A stretch of 7,971 bases of DNA, from NCBI GenBank assembly GCA_020846515.1, contig JADLDX010000691.1, positions 1 through 7,971 of the forward strand, in the 5' to 3' direction. Under the pieces are notes generated by a model. That model was not told where the DNA came from. It was given only the letters and a program-made list of their open reading frames with translations, and searched no databases. Shown piece by piece: positions 5,585-7,971 of this stretch. Numbering within the stretch: position 1 is the stretch's first letter; each line of letters begins with the position of its first letter. The translations under genes were made by a program, and so were the position numbers. This DNA is from Pirellulaceae bacterium. Its GTDB lineage: Bacteria > Planctomycetota > Planctomycetia > Pirellulales > Pirellulaceae.

Positions 5585-7971
5585 TCAAGCCGAAATGGGG
5601 CGGCTGCGGTAGTAGTCCTCGACGTTTGGCGGCACAGGCTCTGTGGATATGCCTTCCACCGATTCGATCCAGCCATCCAGGTCTGCGTCCATGGACGGAT
5701 GATCAACTGAGTGTCGCTCGGCCAACTCGGCGCGAGCGGCCATGTCAAACAGCGGATCATGCTCGGGCTCCAGATCGTCCTCATACCATAGCCAATCGAT
5801 GGCTGGAGCCGGTGGTAAAGGAGCTGGCGTCTCAACCACATGCACGATCGTGGCAGGCACCGGTTTGATCGGCGCGGGCTTGTCGACTACAACGGGCTGT
5901 TCCACGACAATCGGTTCGACGATCGGCTCGATGATCACGACGGGCTCCAGCTTGGGAGTTTCCACAACTGGGAGACTGATCGGTGCTGGGGGTGGAGCCA
6001 GCACCGGCTGCGGCTCGGGCTCAACCACGACGATCTTCTTGGGTGGGGCAGCCACTTCGGGCACATAAATGCGTGCCTCGCCTGAGCGGCCTTGGGGCGG
6101 AAGCACGCGCACTTCAACGCCGATTTCATAAAAGATGCGCATAATGTGTTCATGGCAGGTAAACATGATTACCTGATGACCCAGCGCCGCAAAGTCGCGC
6201 AGCACGCGAGCCGCGGCCAGGGTGCGTGCACGGTCGAAGTTCACGAACACATCGTCCAGTACCAACGGCAACATGACACCGCGCCGAGCATAAGCTGCCG
6301 CCAGGGAGAGCCGCAGGGCAATAAACACAGTCTCACGCGTGCCGCGCGAGAGCACCTCCAGTGGCAAGGCCTGGCCGGACGAATTGTCGATCCGCAACTG
6401 ATTCTTGCCCAACGGCGTCCAGACCCGCAGATACTTGCCCTCGGTCAGTTGATTCAAGAACGCAGAGGCTTCACGTAGCGTTTCCGGTTGCCGCTCGGTT
6501 TCATAAACCTCGCAGACCTTGTCGAGCATATGCGTAGTAGCGGCCAGTGTCTGCCAATGAGCAGCACACGCCTTGAGCTGGTTCTCCACGCAGGCCAACT
6601 CCAGTTTGGCGTCGGGCAATCGCGTGTCTGCGGCCAAGGATTTCATCTCTTGTCCGATTTCGCCTTGCCGACCATGCAGTTGCTCGACGCGTTTCTCCGC
6701 TTGAGCAATGCGTTGCAACACGGCATCCCAACGTTTCTCCAGTTCGTCAGCGCTTGGACCATCCAGGTGTTTGGCGATGGCATCGTAGGCCACAGCACCA
6801 CCGATGACCGCGCGAATGCGGTCATTGAATTCACTATGCTGGGCTAACAACTTGGCATGCTTGGACTTCTTATCCAACAACTCATGTAGTTGTTCTTCGC
6901 TCTCGCAACCAATTTCCGCTAGCAGGGCGCTATGCGAACGGTGCAAACGATCGATGGCCTTGGACAGGCTGCTCATCTGTTTGGCTAGCGTGGCATCTTC
7001 CTCTTTGAGCCCCTTGCGCTGCTGGATGTATTGCTCCTGCTCGCTGATCATGGCGGTCAAACGATTGATTTGATCTAGGGCCAGGGTGGCTGCGTCAGCA
7101 TCGGCACGCACCGCGTTAGAACCACTGGCCCCGCTGTTACCACCAGCACCACTACCGCTTAACGCGTTGGCACTAGGGGAACCGGACTGCCCCACCGAGC
7201 GGCGATCACGATCGCGTTCACGATCTGACTTGCTATCAGAACGTTGGTCTTTGCCTGAGGCACTTGGGTTGGCAGTCGACATGGTGGCCGCAGCGCCCTC
7301 GCGCGTAGCCCGCATGACTTCGTCACTGGCCTTCTTGGTAGCCGTGGCCTGACGCAGTAGGCCATCGACGCGTTGGGTGATGGCTCCCAATTCCAGTCGT
7401 CGTTGATCCAGTTCGTCTTCCAAAGCTTGCATGCGGCGTCGGGTTTGCAGCAGCGAATCATAACCTTCGGCCATGATGCGAATGTTCTTGGGCGATAGTG
7501 ATTGAGTTATGCCCAGGTGCTGGAGAGTCTTTTCCCACTGACCGCGCGCGTGTCGCAGGGCCTCGGCCGCTTCGGTCGCGCGGCGGCGAGCCGACTTGTG
7601 CCGTTCGGTGGCGGCTTGATGATTATGTTGCAGTGGCAACAAGGTTTCCAGCGTCGAGAGTTCGGCTTCCGCATCGCGCAAGCGTACTTCCAAGGAACCG
7701 GTGTGCGGAGGCAAGCGACGATCAAACTCATCGCGATCGGTTTCGATCTTGCGAATCTCTTTCTTGAGCGCTTCGAGTTGATCTTCGCAATCATCTAGTT
7801 CATTGACCGTAGTGCGGTCGAGCATGTTGCCCCAGGTAAACCAGAAGAACAACATGAAGGCGCCCAACATCAGGAACAACAGACCCGTATTGGGGTCGGC
7901 TTTGATATTGAACCATTGTCCGGGCATGACCTTGGCCAATCCCCACAGCGCGAAGACAGCTCCCCCCACGA
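5585..7971 (-). CDS. YhaN-like (COG4717) Rad50/SMC-type ATPase, C-terminal part with membrane segment
   Basis: The C-terminal part of a large chromosome-repair-type ATPase; the 5' end, including Walker A, lies past the right edge, and the frame is open to it. Residues are counted from the GTG at 7969. Two hydrophobic segments (about 1-15, cut by the edge, and 29-47) are joined by a short polar loop: a membrane hairpin. Charged, Leu/Gln-rich coiled coil follows at about 52-225 and 292-490, split by a Ser/Gly/Arg/Asp linker (226-291). The C-terminal head half has FLNQLTEGKYLRVW (504-517), the ABC signature LSRGTRE (540-546), Walker B VLDDVFVNFD (570-579) and the switch region TCHEH (604-608). 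This order, with LSRGTRE and LPLVLDDV, is typical of COG4717 proteins, which resemble Rad50/SbcC and often pair with an SbcD-like nuclease; no partner gene is in view. Residues 640-722 are a Pro/Val/Glu tail and 723-794 an acidic end. No CXXC zinc hook is seen in the visible part. Biological role unproven. Confidence 0.87.
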   Translation of the reverse strand, partial: VGGAVFALWGLAKVMPGQWFNIKADPNTGLLFLMLGAFMLFFWFTWGNMLDRTTVNELDDCEDQLEALKKEIRKIETDRDEFDRRLPPHTGSLEVRLRDAEAELSTLETLLPLQHNHQAATERHKSARRRATEAAEALRHARGQWEKTLQHLGITQSLSPKNIRIMAEGYDSLLQTRRRMQALEDELDQRRLELGAITQRVDGLLRQATATKKASDEVMRATREGAAATMSTANPSASGKDQRSDSKSDRERDRDRRSVGQSGSPSANALSGSGAGGNSGASGSNAVRADADAATLALDQINRLTAMISEQEQYIQQRKGLKEEDATLAKQMSSLSKAIDRLHRSHSALLAEIGCESEEQLHELLDKKSKHAKLLAQHSEFNDRIRAVIGGAVAYDAIAKHLDGPSADELEKRWDAVLQRIAQAEKRVEQLHGRQGEIGQEMKSLAADTRLPDAKLELACVENQLKACAAHWQTLAATTHMLDKVCEVYETERQPETLREASAFLNQLTEGKYLRVWTPLGKNQLRIDNSSGQALPLEVLSRGTRETVFIALRLSLAAAYARRGVMLPLVLDDVFVNFDRARTLAAARVLRDFAALGHQVIMFTCHEHIMRIFYEIGVEVRVLPPQGRSGEARIYVPEVAAPPKKIVVVEPEPQPVLAPPPAPISLPVVETPKLEPVVIIEPIVEPIVVEQPVVVDKPAPIKPVPATIVHVVETPAPLPPAPAIDWLWYEDDLEPEHDPLFDMAARAELAERHSVDHPSMDADLDGWIESVEGISTEPVPPNVEDYYRSRPISA

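Noticed and set aside
6092..6847. Open frames of 119-128 codons on the plus strand opposite the ATPase gene
   Set aside because: They lie entirely opposite a strongly conserved coding frame, have no family motifs, and are typical antisense shadows in GC-rich sequence.

Overview
The window looks like bacterial chromosome from a planctomycete, probably of the Pirellula/Rhodopirellula kind. Two things point there: a secreted protein with an SHD1 (SLA1 homology domain 1) module, a domain unusually common in that phylum, and a two-desaturase plus aldehyde dehydrogenase cluster of the kind used for C30 carotenoids. This assignment is inferred from family knowledge; no rRNA or other marker gene is present. 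Apart from the short convergent gap at 5540-5584, there is no sign of a mobile element, CRISPR array, tRNA or rRNA.

Left block (1-3517, all minus strand): three tightly packed genes read right to left. They are a complete CrtN/CrtI-type carotenoid desaturase (1811-3517), an aldehyde dehydrogenase (271-1797) and the first 88 codons of a second desaturase-like, CrtP-type oxidase (1-264, cut by the window edge). Gaps are 13 and 6 bases, so they are almost certainly one operon. The logic is that of the staphyloxanthin-type C30 pathway: CrtN desaturates the backbone, CrtP oxidises an end methyl to an aldehyde, and the dehydrogenase oxidises the aldehyde to a carboxylate.

Middle (3518-5539): a 284-base gap contains a hairpin just past the end of a small macro-domain gene (3802-4281, minus) and presumably the carotenoid operon promoter. 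The macro gene is divergent from a secreted SHD1-domain protein (4484-5539, plus). The roughly 200-base region between them holds two overlapping, oppositely directed sigma70-like promoters, a 10-base direct repeat at its flanks and three perfect inverted repeats in a row. If the predicted minus-strand promoter is right, the three repeats form nearly the whole 5' leader of the macro-domain mRNA. This is the least explained structure in the window.

Right block (5585-7971, minus): the C-terminal 794+ residues of a large Rad50/SMC-like ATPase of the YhaN (COG4717) type. It has a membrane segment ahead of its coiled coil, a Ser/Gly and Arg/Asp-rich linker inside the coiled coil, an ABC signature and Walker B head half, and a Pro/Val-rich C-terminal tail. 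Its N-terminal half, with Walker A, lies beyond the right edge. It converges on the SHD1 gene with a 45-base gap.
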